A stretch of 64,000 nucleotides of DNA from Tenebrio molitor (taxonomy: Eukaryota > Arthropoda > Insecta > Coleoptera > Tenebrionidae): assembly GCF_963966145.1 (NCBI RefSeq), contig NC_091047.1, positions 10,478,001-10,542,000 of the forward strand, written 5' to 3'. Under the pieces are notes generated by a model. It saw nothing but the letters and a program-made list of their open reading frames with translations, made no database searches and had not been told where the DNA came from. This document shows, piece after piece, positions 41,888 through 57,000 of this stretch; position 1 is the stretch's first letter; every line of letters begins with the position of its first letter. The translations under genes and the position numbers were made by a program.

Positions 41888-42096
41888 TTAGCACATAGTC
41901 TCCGATTGCATATGAAGACTATTTGTAGAATCAGCCTTTTGCATTTCTCTTTGTATCGGTAACTGCGACGAATCTAGGACTATTGAAGGTCTTTGAGGCA
42001 TTGGTGGCTGGTTTAAGAGGGCTGCAGCTATGTCGTTGGATTCCGTTGAGTCTTGCCGGTCGGTGGAGTCTTGTTGGGTCGAGTCGCTGCTGGAAC
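41888..42096 (-). CDS. trpm: trpm last coding exon
   Basis: Acceptor TTTAACAG, then SSSDSTQQDSTDRQDSTESN ... LLNQPPMPQRPSIVLDSSQL ... HMQSETMC and a stop at 41,888. It joins the 46,576 donor in phase (QIPQ-GSSSDS) over a 4.48-kb intron. Confidence 0.85.
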
Positions 42097-45000
42097 CTGT
42101 TAAAGATTGAGTAAACACTCTTTGGTAAATTACTATTACTGGTAGGTATTCAAAAAGAATAACGTTTCTGAATGATGAAATTTAAACAAACGTCCAAGTG
42201 TTTCACTATTGTGTTCATTGCACTACTTAAAATTACTTGTAACATTACAAGTTCTGACAAAAGAAACTTTTCCACAGCAGTACCTAATTACGAGAATTTT
42301 TGTTACGCCTTAAAATCTTAATTTGAAGTCTGAGCTGTTAACACAAAATTACACAAACTTTATTATAGACTGGCCTCATGAAAATGATACCAACTTTTAA
42401 TTTGTACTAAACTCTAAGTTACCCTCGTTCAAATTACTGGAAAAGTTCTTCGCACTTACTTTTAATTATTATTTTCTCCCGAGTATATCGAGGGTTTTCG
42501 TTTTAGAGTCCTAGTGGTTTAAATCTAACTGAGTTATAGAACATACATACCTATTTATAATAATTTTTTTAAGTGGTTATTCATGGCGTTTTCATCTTTC
42601 ACTCTGAATTATAAAATAAGTGAACTGAAAATGAATGTGATATATCCTAAAATAAGTCGTGTAAAAAGTGGGTGTATAGACAAATAAATGGGAATATAAA
42701 AATTAGTGCTTGCAAATTAATTATCGTTACTTGATAGAAATATCTGTAACGATAAAATAAAATCCTCGATGCCGTGCCCCCTTTAAGAAAACAGATGCAA
42801 AGCTATTGAACGTAGCACTCGTTTTAGGGATTAAAAAACGGCATTCTAGTTATTTAGCCATTAAAAAAATGATATTCGGCAAAACTGTTTTGTTTACATA
42901 TGAGCCAATCAGTTTCAAATTTTCAGAATTTGCTTTCGGTGCAGATGATTGGACGTTTTAATGAAAGTTTAATCTTTGCAAAATACTCAGCTCAAAAAAT
43001 TGGGGTTTACCCACTGTAATAAACGGATTTCGCAATTTTTAAAGACCTGGAAAATAATGAACAAAATCGTAAATGAAATGTATTTTTAGGCTAACATTGT
43101 GTGTTGATAAAGAACATTTCAGCACAATCGGGACTGTAACTAAAAATACATTTTGTTACAAAAATCAGTTTATTAATGCTTTAAAAAGTGTGCACCCACA
43201 CTATGTAATAAATCATGTAAATGGCTGAACAAATTAGCAAAAATATTTTTAAAAACCACTTAATCCCTTAGATTCACTGAGCGCTATGATAAAAAAAAAT
43301 TCCAGTACATTAGAAATTTTTTTGATTGCATTATGGAGGATTTTTTTTTTAAATAAGGTGCAATCGTACGATGCGTGTGGAAATTGGTAATTTATTTGAC
43401 GAAGGAGTTGAATACAACGTTCTTTTGTTCGACGAGCCCCTTAAAGGTTCCAAATCGCTTAAAATCTAAAAACTAGCTTTACGTTTCGTTTTGACAAGTG
43501 GTGACATTTATCAAAATTCGTTTACACAGGAGAAAATTCTCAAATTCTGACAGTGTCGAACAAAAAAAGCAATATTATCTCCGCTAATGTTGTATCAGAC
43601 TATTAAATTTCAATGCAAACATTTCTATTTCTTTTTGTTTTTCTTATCCTGAACAGTTTCTATCTAATTTGCATTTTATGGTTACACCATGAACGCAATA
43701 AAAGGAAGAAATCTCGCAGAATCTCAAGTAGCTGTTTGCTTGAACAACGCTTTCAATAATAATTTTTTTTTTCTGAGCAGTGCAAAGCTTCACAAAATCT
43801 AAAAATTGACGCTGTAATATCTATTTACTGAACCAAAATTTCATTCGGATTTCGCCAATCGATACTTTTAGCACTTAGTCCAACTAACTTCGTATCATCA
43901 GATAATAATAAGTTGGCTTTCTTTATAAGGAAATGATGTTGTGACGAGAAAAACATAGTTTTTGATGTTTTACGCTTCCTCTTAGTAAGGCGTAACTAAT
44001 CAGTACTATGTACAAGAGATTCTGATAAAACTTAAATATCGTTCGTGATACGGTAAAAGGTCGTATGTCAGAACATATTTTTTTAAATGAATAAACATAT
44101 TTTATTTGTTATCAAAAAACACATTACATTTCTGATATTTCTACTGTAAAATAAATATATAGTCATACTGATAACAAAAGCTAAGGTAAGATTTAGTGGT
44201 AAAAAAATAAAATAAAAATATTGCTTAATTAATTTTTTTGTCCTCTGGAAAAGTTTATTTTTACATCAACGATATTAGTTGTAAAACATTTTTAGAAGCG
44301 CAAATATTGTGGAATTTCTGTTTGCGATGATCAGCTACAATCTCCCTAATGCATTAATTACAGTGAGATCAATAAACAGTCTGATCGCAGCAGCCAATGA
44401 ACTTTCTTCTGCATGTCTGATTGAAAAATATTTGACAAAATTTCAGATTGCCGACATTTTTCAAAGAAAATTTGCACAAAATAAGACCATTTTCTATTAT
44501 ATTCTATTGTTTATGTTCAATCATTAACGTGTTTTTTTGAAAAATTAAATACGGGACTGCTGCGAAACGTACGAATCGAGGGCGAGTGACTTATTTTCAA
44601 AACGCGAAGAGAGAAAACGAAGAAAGTCATTGTTTGAGATGTATTTATTTTAAATATCAAACCTGCAGTGTTCAAGTTTTCACTGTAACAGTGATTTAAA
44701 AAAAAATGTTTTGGAAAATGACATGCACGAAAAAATCCACACATTGTTGTAACAATCAATGCAACAAGTACTGAATTATTAAATGGAAATTCAAAAAATT
44801 ACACTGGAAATTCCAGACATTATTACAGCAGAAACGTCAAAGTTGGCGAAAATGTCATTAGAAGTGTAGCCAAAAACACAAAACAAAAAAGAGCAAGAAC
44901 AGTGTGTGGAGACAGTTTATGTCATTTTGCGCCGAAAAAAGTACACATTCAATGGTTTCAAGTATTCTGTATTTTTATTCACGAAATATTCTCCCTAAAT

Positions 45001-48000
45001 ACGTACTACTATTGGGGACACGGAAAACTGGGCAGATGTGTCATTCAGTTGTCAAAATTTCTAAACCATACCTTAGCTACTCATAACCAAGCTTAAGTTA
45101 ATTTGACAGTTTTTTTGAAAATATCAATCATAATGACAGTAAAGGCGCATTTACATTGACACTTTTTGAAATGACAATAGCAGACTGCCCAGGATTCCAT
45201 GTCCTTCATTGTACTTGTGCTTAAAAATTAACCGGGTAATTTCCATTCAAACTTGTTGTCGTTCTTCGAACTCGTGGAATTATTAAAAAGTTTTCATGAA
45301 AATTATCGGTAATTTTTAAACACTCGTGGTATTACCCCCGATTAATTTTTTGAGAAGATCAAAATTTTCCAGTAATTTTTGTTGTATCCATGACAACCGT
45401 ACCAAATGCATGCTTTCTTTGGATGGTTATTGCCGGCGTGCGATTTTCAAAGCAATATCCTGAGTGGATGTCAAGTCACAAAAATATAAATTTATGTACT
45501 TACCTAATATGTACAGGCGCGAGCAATAAATTTTGGTCCCCAATGTCATTCTTTGACGCAATAGAAAATGCTCTATTGTAAAACGGTCGTAAATATCATA
45601 ACCTATCATCATGTTGTATGACATTGATTGTCTTTTTTTTTTCATTGTTTTTGACACTTTGTTGACATGGGCATAATAATCAAGCAGGGAATTTTTTTAA
45701 ATTTATGATTAACCAAATTTTCAAATGACATTGACGACCAAAATTTATTGCTCGGGACTGTACGTATTATTTTTCATATTTTTCTTTTCAAATCGGATTG
45801 CTGCCAAATTTGGATTTCAGCCAATGACAAACAGCAAATATTAATACCCTAGTACTATATTTGACAATTGCACTAGCGCATTAATTAACTGCAACCGCCG
45901 TCGTTGCCTGAAATCCAAATTTAGCAGCAAAACCGAATTGTTCAATTATTTGAACGACATGATCCCTTTTTACGCTAGTTAGCGACGAGTAATAAAAAGG
46001 ATAATATGGGACAATCTCCAATGAAAAGGGTGCTACAACAAGCACGATAGATTGCACGATACCTTCCACAGTGTTTAAAAGGATTAAAAGCAGCTGTCAA
46101 ATTCACACTGTTTAAAACTTGCAACAAATTGCAACAATAAACAAGAACGTTCATGAAAAAAAAATCTCGATTATCCGTCATTTTGTTTTTTGTTATTATT
46201 AGATCCAAGTCAAAATGTTAAAAATTGGTATGTGTGGAAATATCAGTTCTGTGCTTCGACTTTGGATGACTCGATAAAAATAATAACCATTAAGTTTGGT
46301 TAATGATCCAGATGGGCGAATTTTCACTGTACTCAGTAAAACTTGTTGCTGTTTTGAGATATCTTACGCCATATTAATTTCAATTTCAAAATAATTTAAA
46401 TAATATTTTAAAAACCAGCTCGACATGTTTTTCAACAAAGTTGTTGGACAGCGCGACCGAAAATTCGAACGAACTTTTGGTTCAACTCAAACGAAATGTC
46501 TGTGTTTAAATTACAAATGTTTTCGTTCTGGATTAGATTCGTATTTTAATTGGGGAATTAAAAAAAAGTTGTCACCTTGAGGAATTTGTACGTCTCCTTC
46601 GATGGCGCTGGCTCTGCGCAACGGCCTCGCCCCCACCGGAGTAATCCGATACTCTCTTGTCTCAGTGACCACACTGAGCAAATCCGGATTGATGGGACCA
46701 TGATCGGTTTCCTCATCATCGTACCGTCTCTGAATCAGATTTTCCATGACCATGTAGTCGCACTCTTCGGCGCTGCGCAAGTGTTCCTTCTCCAAGTTAA
46801 TGGCCATTTCCGGATTGGACATCTCCGACTGGGCCCTCTTTCGCTGACCTAACACCACAACGCTATCGTTACCGAAATTGTCGTTAGTTTACTATCGCTA
46901 GCCTCAACCCCAACTCCGCGAGCAGTAATAAAGCAATGATTCTCTAATGATGATCGTGACAACTTACTTGGAGGTGACTGCTCTGGACGCGGCGGCGACA
47001 ACAGTCCAGGAGATCTCGGAGGGCTCAGTAAGCCGCACACGCTTTCTAGCTCGTCGGTGATGCTGGTGTACTCTGTGTGCATGTGCATTAATAATGCTGT
47101 ACGGTTGCTACCACCTGCGATGGTTGGAGGTATGACTTTGATTGTCGGTTCGGTGAAGGTTACGCTACGCTCCATCATCATGGGACGCACTGGATTTGTC
47201 GCAGTTGCAGGAGGGTCGCTTGTTTCGGGTTCGGATTGTGTTTGGGAAAGCTGTCTTTTATTTAAACTGCGTTTGCTTCCGTGAGTGGAGTCGTCTCCTG
47301 AGGGAGCAAGGGGATTATATTGTACACCCCCGTTACACATATACATTTTATGAGCATGATTTTAGCACAAACATACGATTCGCAATGGAAGGTAATTTTC
47401 AAAGTCGCGATTTTTTATCGCCTAGATGGTCTAAATAAAATGCCATCGTTCCAATTTAAATTGTAATTTTTTACAAATTGTTGTACAGAACAAGTGTCAG
47501 TACTCTATTTGTTATACATTTCAATTCTCTCAATTACCGCACAGAAATAATTTATTAGCCATAAATTTTATGTGAATTTTTTCTCAAAGAAATCCACGCT
47601 AAAAATAACTCGCTTAATCGAGGTGCGAAGAAATGTGCAAGCTAATGTTAAATTTTAACACTTTTCCCTACAGATAACCATTAAATTTGTTTATTATCGT
47701 AATTTTTTTCTAAAATAAATTTAATATTGATTTTATCGTAATAATTTACTGCCGCTTTAAAATAACAAGCGACTGGTGGCATTTTTATTGAGAAAATGTC
47801 ATTCACGTAATTTGTAAGTTGCTGTCTTTCGTGATAAAATAAGTTATGAAGAATGTTAAAATAATAAACTTTCGGTGTAGATAAAAAATATTTTAAACGA
47901 GATTGCTTCGAAACATATCATGTAAATGCAGTAAATTTTTGTATATTTATTCAAGGTAAAGTTCATTTTTATCCAATCATGCAAGATCATTCGTTCATAA

Positions 48001-51000
48001 GGTGAATGTGTCCGTTACAAATATTTTTTGTGGATTTGTACTTTCTCAAATGAAAGATGAATTTTTTTTGGGTCATTTGTAAATTATTTGGTCACATTAA
48101 CGCAAGCAGTTTTAAATGGAATTGTGGAAAATGAATCAAGATGAGTGCTGAAATCAAACATACCCTCTTTCCTGAAATAGTGGTGGAAATAGAGGCTTTG
48201 TTGTGAAAGATGTTGTGGGAGTTTTTCACATGCTGGCAGAAAGATACAAAAGCAGTTAGATATAGCGCGTTGTAAGTAGAAGCACTGTGAAATTAAAAAA
48301 GTGCCTAAAGCGGTTAGTGATCAAAAGCAAAAATGTCTAATAGAATAGTGAAGAAAAAGGTTTTTTGGTGCGGTCTTTTGTGTCCAACTGGTGTGATTTT
48401 TGTAAATCGATAGTCGGTGCGTTTTTCAACTCAGACACAACAAAACGTACCAAACAATTTTCTCCGTTTAAAAACTACCAGTTACGAGATTAGAATAATA
48501 TTAATCAGCGATTTGAGATTACTTTCACTCTCACCATTTCCACCGTCCGAGCTTCGTCGTCCCGTTCCCGTCGAATCCTTTCTCTTTTGTATGGTCCAAT
48601 TACGTAAAACTTCCAAACTTAAAGCTCCCAAATCGTCGGCGGAAATCTCCCCAGAATCGTTGGAAGTTTTCGAATCCGTGCTCTTAGTTCTCTGCCTCTC
48701 GAACGTCAAAGGTTGTTGACTCTCTGCAAAAGCGATCCCGTCAAACGCTGTCGTTCGGCGTTCTTTGCTGACCCACCTGACTTGGGTATCGCATCTACTT
48801 CCTCGTTGCACTCATCTTCCTCGTCGTACCTATATTCGATGTGTTGGCCGTTGTCGAATATGTATGCATCTGGTCGGACCTCGGTGAGCGACCGCACTAT
48901 CGGTCTTCTTTTGGTAGCCGGGGGTCCCGTCTTCGTGAACGGTATGTCATCTGGTATGATTTCAGAGGGTTCGCTTATTGTTCTTTCTCGGACGAAGGTG
49001 ACGTCGAACGTCGGGGCGGCGGCGGTAGTCGAGGCCTGGCTCTCCACGGACGTTCGGATTTTTTCCATGTCAGTTGACACGTCTTGTAGTTGTTCGACAA
49101 GTCTTCTGCATCGGATCTCTAGATTTTGCAGCGCGGTGGTGTGGATATTTTCTTTTGTGTGTATATCTTCAACTTTCTGTAAGCATTAAAAAAAAACATC
49201 GTATTTTATTTTCCTAAAACTATCTCACACAAAAAAGTTCAAATGTGTTTAGAAGACGGTAGAGAAAAATGATAAATTTGTGCATAATTATGCATTCCAT
49301 AAATACAAAAATAAGTGAGCCGCACACATACAAATCCAAAGATCAAATTAATTGGCAAAATTAAGTTTTTATTTTATTGTTTTTTAATACGATTTATAAT
49401 AGTACATTCTCCAACGAGAGTATAATGATGGCTATTATTCAAGAGCATGAAAATTCTAACACGAGACGTAGGCGAGTGATGAATCGTCAGAGTGAATAAT
49501 AGCTATACGCGAGTTGAAGGCTATACTTTCCCCACGACTATACCAAGAAAAAACAGTCTTTGAAAATTTAATTTAATTTAATTTTTAATATTTGACAATT
49601 AAAATTGTTTACAAACACATCTGATTGACGATCTGCCCGCGAATGAAAATACGAGGGATGTGATTGGCCGACAGCCTTGGATTTCAGTATATTGTGTGGA
49701 ATTGATATTCCTTCATTTATTATCTAACAAGAATGCATTCCTTCTTTAATAGGCGTGGAGAAAAAATATTCTTATTTTACTTTAAAACAACTATGGGTTG
49801 TAGGTATATCTGTTCATAATTGAAGTAATTTTCTAGACAAGGTGTTGAAAGGATCTGAAAGGATTTATGAAATCCAATGTTTCGATGCTGGGGCACGCGA
49901 CACGTGTCCACACATTCTGCGGATATGTGTCAGAGAATGTCTCAAGTGTCGAAAAATGTGATAAAAATATGATGGAAGCTTTTAATTTTTTAACGTATGA
50001 AAGTAATGTTTACTTCTTTTTAATGAATAAATGGAAATATTAATGAAAAACATAAATACAATTACGATCGATTATGGAAACAAATAAAATGGAGAAATTA
50101 TAATTTTATTTTATGTTGAAAAACTGAAGAAAATACACAGTAAGTATGAGTGTAAAGTAAGGAATAAAATTCTGTAAATGTATGTCGTTAATTTTTGGCA
50201 AGAGCTCGACTGTTAAATTTGTAAAAAGGTCTTTTTATCCCCTCTCCAATAGTGCAACAGTTTTTAAATCGGTTGATAAAAAAAACGAAATTATTTCATA
50301 AAATTAAATTTTCCAAGTGCCAAAAATCAACGACGCATTTTATTTCTTACTTTACATTACTACAGTATAATTAATTCATTTTTGAGTGACGATATAAAAA
50401 AAAAAGTTTAAATACATAATTGAAATACATTTGTCGCAATATACAGTTGGTTGCAAAAAAAAACGGGAACTGTCAGAATAAAATTGACACATTTTTACAA
50501 TTTTTCCAGAGTGTGAAACTTTCTTACGAGAGATAGGTAGGTTAGAATTAACGTCAAAATTCAAGGATATTTAAAAAAAATATTTGATAGGTGTCTATTG
50601 TCAAGTAGACAATTAACTGACAAATGGACAAACCAAATTTCCTTTAGGAAAATTTTCGTTTCCCGTTTTTTTTGCAACCACCTGTACAGGTGGGTGCTAA
50701 AAAAAAACCCGCAAGCCATATCTCCGTTATTTATGGCTATAAGCACAACATAGACATTGGTTAATTTTTTTACAAAAAGTCATTCAAGGTTCGGTGACAG
50801 TCAACTTTGTTTTTTCAAATAGCTTGGTATATTTTTTTATTCCGATTTTGAAAGAGATTATTTTTCTGAATCCAACAATATGCAACAACATGTTAGAATG
50901 CATTTAACAGTAAATTAATAAAATAGCATTACTGTAAATTTTTTCTTCGAAAAAAAATCTGGAGATATGGCTTGCGGCGTTTTTTAAGATGCACCTGTAT

Positions 51001-54000
51001 ACTCGCATAAAGTTCAGTAAAATTGGAAAAGGATTAAATTTAAATGTTTGAATTGAGACAAGTGTGTGAATTCCAGGCTGCAATCCCGTTTGTTTCATTG
51101 CAAATATTTCTCCGCACAACCGTTGCCGTCGGAGGCCTAAATGGCCTAAATGGCCTAAATTGGACTGGACGAACGATAAATTTAGGTTTCTTTGCTTAAT
51201 ACTGTAGACAATATTTATTTGGGTCTTAAAAGCAGTAAACGACAATTATACGTAAATTGTTTTATGCAAATTGTACCGTGTGATCAACAATTATTTAGAA
51301 AAAAGAAGACGCTGAAATCTTGGCCGTATGTCGACAGGGATGGAAGTATTTCTGGTTGCATATACCCGTTTCAAATTAAATTTGGAAATTTTTGCCGAAA
51401 CTCGGCCAAACAGGCAACAGCGCTGTCTGTCCATTCTCTGTTATTGAAAACACCATTACGAAAGTATGATTAATCTTTTATGTTCGAAGTAAAAAGCATT
51501 TTTGCGTTAAAATTTGATTAATAGTGACAGTTGTTTGACGTTTATTAGCTGAGTTAGCAAAGAAAGGAAAAATCTGACACTGTCAAGTCATAGCCGCCCT
51601 TTAGCTAAGTAACTGTTGATCGCACCGTAGAATACATGCTATGATGACCTTTTCAGGAGGATCAGCAAGACAAAAATCAAAGAAAGATTCAAATAATGTA
51701 TTTTATTTTTTGCTACATACTAGAATAGATAAAATATTTAGCAAAAAGGAATGCTATCGAACACCCAATGGACATTTTCTAATTTATTTTTAATTGTACA
51801 TACAGGCTGTCCCTGAACTCCCTCCCCAGAGAAAAACGGGAGTATTTGGGTTGTCGAGGCTTCGAAGTTTTCTATCTAATTACTATCTAAATAATTATTA
51901 AAATCTCGAAAGTTTTCGCTGACTGTCCGATTTTTTAATCACTACTATTTTTTGGAAAATAAAAGAGAGTTGCTGCTTGCTGCAATATTTTGATTCCGGT
52001 AGTAATACAGTTCTTGTATTGGTCTGATGGAACAGCATATCCCTTCCCAATTTTCTGATAGAATTACGTATTTTGGAAATTGATTTCTATTATACCGGAA
52101 TATCAAAAATTATTTTGGTCAAAGGCGGTCATGGATTTTCAAATAATTGTCGAAGCATTAGTGTCAATCATTTTTGAATGTCAAAATCTGTCAAACAGTT
52201 TTATTTTTTATTTTTTCCCACACTTTGCAGTAATGCCGAATGATTTTTATGCATGTTTTACAAATTTTGTTGGTGTGTTTCGCGAAACTGACTCTTTGAC
52301 TCATAAAAAAGGTTCGTACCGAAGAAATCGTCACACGAAATAAGTTGAAGCGGACGTTTTCCAATCCATGACCACCTTTGACCAAGATCCAAAGTGATCC
52401 ACCAGAATCCCAAAAAACTTTTTTCCCCTACCGGTTAGAAATGTAGGCGGTGGATACCTCATTTGAGGTGAGAAAATTCAACTTTCTCGCTAAGGTAAGA
52501 AAGTTAATAATGAAATGTTTATGGTAAAACTGTACCAAAATACAAATGTCAAAAGTGTCAGAAGTGAAATAAGTTATTGATAAATGAAAGCCAATTCAAT
52601 AAAGCAAGTTGGTAGATCAATCATATAATCTGGAAAATAAACAGATAAGCTCGGTAGGTACTACAACTTCTGTTTATATCAAATTTTCGAACAAACGACA
52701 AATCTTCAAATGCGATGACAAGTTAATTAAACAAATAACCCAGCCTACTATTCAATTCTCAAAATTTTCGTTTTAATCAGGAATATAACAATCTTTTTTA
52801 GACTTTTTTCAACGAAGTTGTGCCGATAGGGAAAAAATAGTATTCAAACCTTGTTAAGAAAGTGCCCTTGCAGACCTTGGGCACTTACAAACCTCGCCTA
52901 CGGCTCGGTTTATAATCTTTGCCTGCGGTCTGCAAGAAAGCACTTTCTTACCTTGGTTTGAAATATACTATTCAACGCTACTTGCAGAAGAGCTATAACT
53001 CGCTGCCATAAATGTCACTGTGACCCGTCTATTGCGGTTCCGATCGCGAACCAAATCAATGTTTCCCTGGGTGACAACTATTCCGTCCGTTGACACACTT
53101 ACGAGGAAAAACCTTTTTACATTATTACTTCGATTTCGCTTTTATTTACTTTTAATAAAGGACAAACTTCACTGAACAGTTGATCGGCTGTCAATTAATA
53201 ACCATTAGTCAAAGTTATATCGTGCGTTCATTTAAATTTATCCTCAAAATTGGCGTTGAAGAGTCGATTGTGAACGCACCACTCGTGTAAAAACGTAAGA
53301 TTTAAACAGCTGATCCGTGATCCGTAATCCGTATAGTGCGTTCACAATCGACTCTTCAACGCCAACTTTGAGGAAAAATTTAAATGAACGCACGATATAT
53401 CAGGGACACCAAATTATGAACGACCGTCGTATAAATCCCCTGAAACCCTTCTAGGTTTCACGTTTCGATGACTTTGCTCCGTGTTTCTAATTTGAAACTT
53501 TCTAAGCTTACACTGCGCATTCTTTTGTTCAACTAGTGCCATTTTATCAAAAACAAAAAACGCGATAATAAGTTTACTGTTACTTGTTACATATTTACTT
53601 CGGTCATTTTGGTATTGAGAGTTTCGAATGTGTTTTGGTTCATGAAAATATGAATCGTTCCATTTCTACCTACTTATTATATTTTACCCCATACATATTT
53701 ATCGAAGATCTTTATGGCCCCTTCCAAACACATTTTAGTGTATTACTTTTTAAATAACCTTGGAAAGATGCGCATTTTTTACTATTCGACAGTTAAATGC
53801 GACCAGAGAAAAAGTTTGGGTAACATTTGCAAGTAAATTTCTGTGAAACAGCCTTTTCGACGTGAACGTTCGTTTCTACGACTGAATTCAAATTTTATAT
53901 ATACCTACAATCGTATCATTCAAATCGGGTCCACTCTCAAAATTCGTTACAAACTCGACTCATGCATAATAGATTTTGTATACCGGGTGACCGCGCTAAA

Positions 54001-57000
54001 AGTTCAGACGGTTTTATTTTTGGCGTTTTTAGTGTTACAAATTTAATATTACAGAATATGAATCATTGCACTGCTGGATTTAACTTGGTATAGTTGTCAC
54101 GTGAACACGAGGTATGTACAACTCGCCAAAAACAGCTTGGCACATGGCTGATGGATGCGTAGTGGACTGAAATTCCTCCCACTAGCGGGGCGCACTTGTC
54201 TGTTGTGTGTCGAGGTCGAAATAGTTATTTACGAACCAAGTGCGGGAAGACGATGTTCCCGCATGAGCGCATTTTTTAAAGCACGAGCGACGAAGGAGCG
54301 AGTGCCTTTAATTAATGCGCGAATGAACGGAAGATGTCTTCACGCAAGTGGTTCGTACAATATTTTTGTATGAAAATTAAATTAAATTTTTTTGTTTTAA
54401 TACATTAAACATACCAAGTAGGCAGTGATCTTTGGTTATTAGAAACAATTGCTTCACTTGATATTTCAATTTTTGCAATAATTTCTGAATTTTGTAGGAA
54501 CAATTTTCAACGATCATAAATCTTTCCGTAATTTTTTAATGGAGGAAAACCCAGGGAAGTTGTATTTTATGAACTAAATTTTATTATTATCAAGACAGAT
54601 TTTTTTTTGAATGCCTCAAAGGGCCAGTGTTTTTTGCAATTTTTACATTCGAGCTGATCGGGAAGCACTCGTTACGGAGCGAGCGTTGGATGTTGGAAGC
54701 CTTGCTTTCAAGGCTATGAGTACAAATAATTATAAACAGAATAAAATGCTTCAAACTTCAAGTGAACAGCATGTCCGGACTGTTTAGTACATTTCCTTCA
54801 TTCAGTGTACTGTACCTACAACCCTAGCCCTAGCCATATCCTTGTCTTACAGATAGGTACTCTCTCGTTTCCTCTTCTGCGCATTTCATGTGCCAAGCTG
54901 TTTTTGTCAAGCTCTTTCAAAAAAACAATAAGGAACGGTAATATAAAAATGTTAAGTACTAAAAATGATGGTTTTCTTTATCAGTGTTATGTGATCAGAT
55001 GTGATTAATTCTGTTTGTCTTTTGGCAAGAGGCAAACACCTACATATTTCTTCTAGACTTACTCACGAACCATACTTTTATTCCAGTGGAACCACAAACA
55101 TACAAACATTTTCATTATTTACTTTTTAACTAACCTGAGTAAGATGTTCTATGCGTTCCGTCGTGACCTTGATGCGTTCTTCGGTGGACTGTTGCAACTT
55201 AAATTCTTGTTCGGCGAAATATCCCTCGACACAGTCCTCCTCGAAGTCGTAGAGCCTCTCCATTTCGTCTCGGTCCAAAAACAGTTTCAACCCGTTGTCG
55301 TAACTCTCCTCTTTCCCTTCCATCTTCCTCCTTAAGTACTTGAAAAGTAAGTAAATGTGACAGAATATAATAAACGGTGGTGGCAATAGTGGTTTCTGTT
55401 CGTACTCCATGACCACCGTGAATCGTTGGAACATCCACACCTGATGTGCTATGGCGTTAACCTCGTTGAAAATGTTATTGAAGACGGCAATCAGAAGATT
55501 GATCAGGAGGATATTGGCGACCAAGAGATAAACTGACATGATGACGGGGGCGACCCAACGACCAGTTTGACACGGTTTTTCTCCTTCTCCCCCGCACGAT
55601 GGGTCGATCTTGTCGGCGTACACTTCACCGTACAACATGAAATACGGCTCCAAAAACACCTGCGACCAATTAAAAAAAAAAAGAAAAGTGTGAATACTGC
55701 TAAATGGGGGAGTAATTGTGACGTACATCTCTCGCTATTCCCCAGTTCGGTTCGTGATTTGGAAACAGTATTGCTTGTCGTGACACTCCGAAGCTCATCA
55801 AGACGATCAATAAAAGAACAACGAAGTAGATCATGTTTTTTACCATTTTGCCCATCATGGTAACCAGCGGACCTGTAAAGTGTGACATGGAAAAATCGTA
55901 CAAGGTTTCAAACCGGCGACCTACCAAGATATTTGTTTACGCTCAAGATGTTCAGAATGTGTAGATACCAGTAGATGCTATTTATACAGTAGAATACTCG
56001 TCCCACTTCGAAGGTGCTCTGTTTGAATCGCAGAGCGGCACCTATTAAGAAAAATAAAACCGCGGCCATGTCACAAGGATTCCACAAATTCCAACACCAA
56101 ACGGCTAGTTTTTGTTTGATTCCTACTGGTTCGGAAGAGAATAATTCTCTCAATTTCTCACAACCGAACGTGCATAAGAACGAAATGGCCAACCACTCTT
56201 GCCAGGTCGGCGTCTCGTCCATTTTCACCAGAATCGTGTAGCTGAATATTATCAGGAAAATCAAATAGGCAACCTGAAATGGAAAATCAAAAATTGAAAA
56301 ATTGAGTTAGTGTCGTTTCTTACGGAATTCGCCCAGAATTTGGTGATGGGTGCGGTGTAAAATTCGTAGAGTTTTTTGCTCATTTTCAATTCTCTGTTTC
56401 TGGGGATCCGTTCTTGGTAAATGTCGGTGGAAAAGATGTGGTATTTATTGTCTTCAAGATCTGACATAACTTTGCCATTTTCCTGAACGACCGTCTCGCG
56501 ACGGATAAAATTTTCCGTGAGTAAGGCCTATAAGAGACGAGAGAATATGAAAATATTTAATAAAGTGAACGAACAGGAATTCTGAAATACGAAAGAACAA
56601 ACAAAGCGGAATTAGAAACAAGCTTAAAGATAAAAACATGAAGCTGATTAATTAAGACTGTTTTGTGGCGTCAGTTATTGTGTCAGATGACAGAATAGAG
56701 ACATTCAATGCTAAAGGAAACAGCACACATAATAAAGTAGTAAGAAAAATAATAATCTGGAGGGAAGGAAATATGATATTTACATATGTACATTTTATGA
56801 TAATAATTTCCTTCGCTCGTCATTTGCTTTTGAATTTTGAATGTTCTCTGGTGATAGAGTGTCTGTGTCGAAAATGTTGATGCATGTGTAAGTGAAAGAG
56901 GAAAAATTTGGCAACAATGAAACACTTGTTGTTGTTTGCTACCTTTACACCTTGCGGATTTGCTGACTTGCTTCTTATACTCAAACTTCTAGTGCGTTTC

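Noticed and set aside
46577..49189. Plus-strand open frames of 75-158 codons over the trpm tail exons
   Set aside because: They are antisense to coding exons that join in phase on the minus strand.
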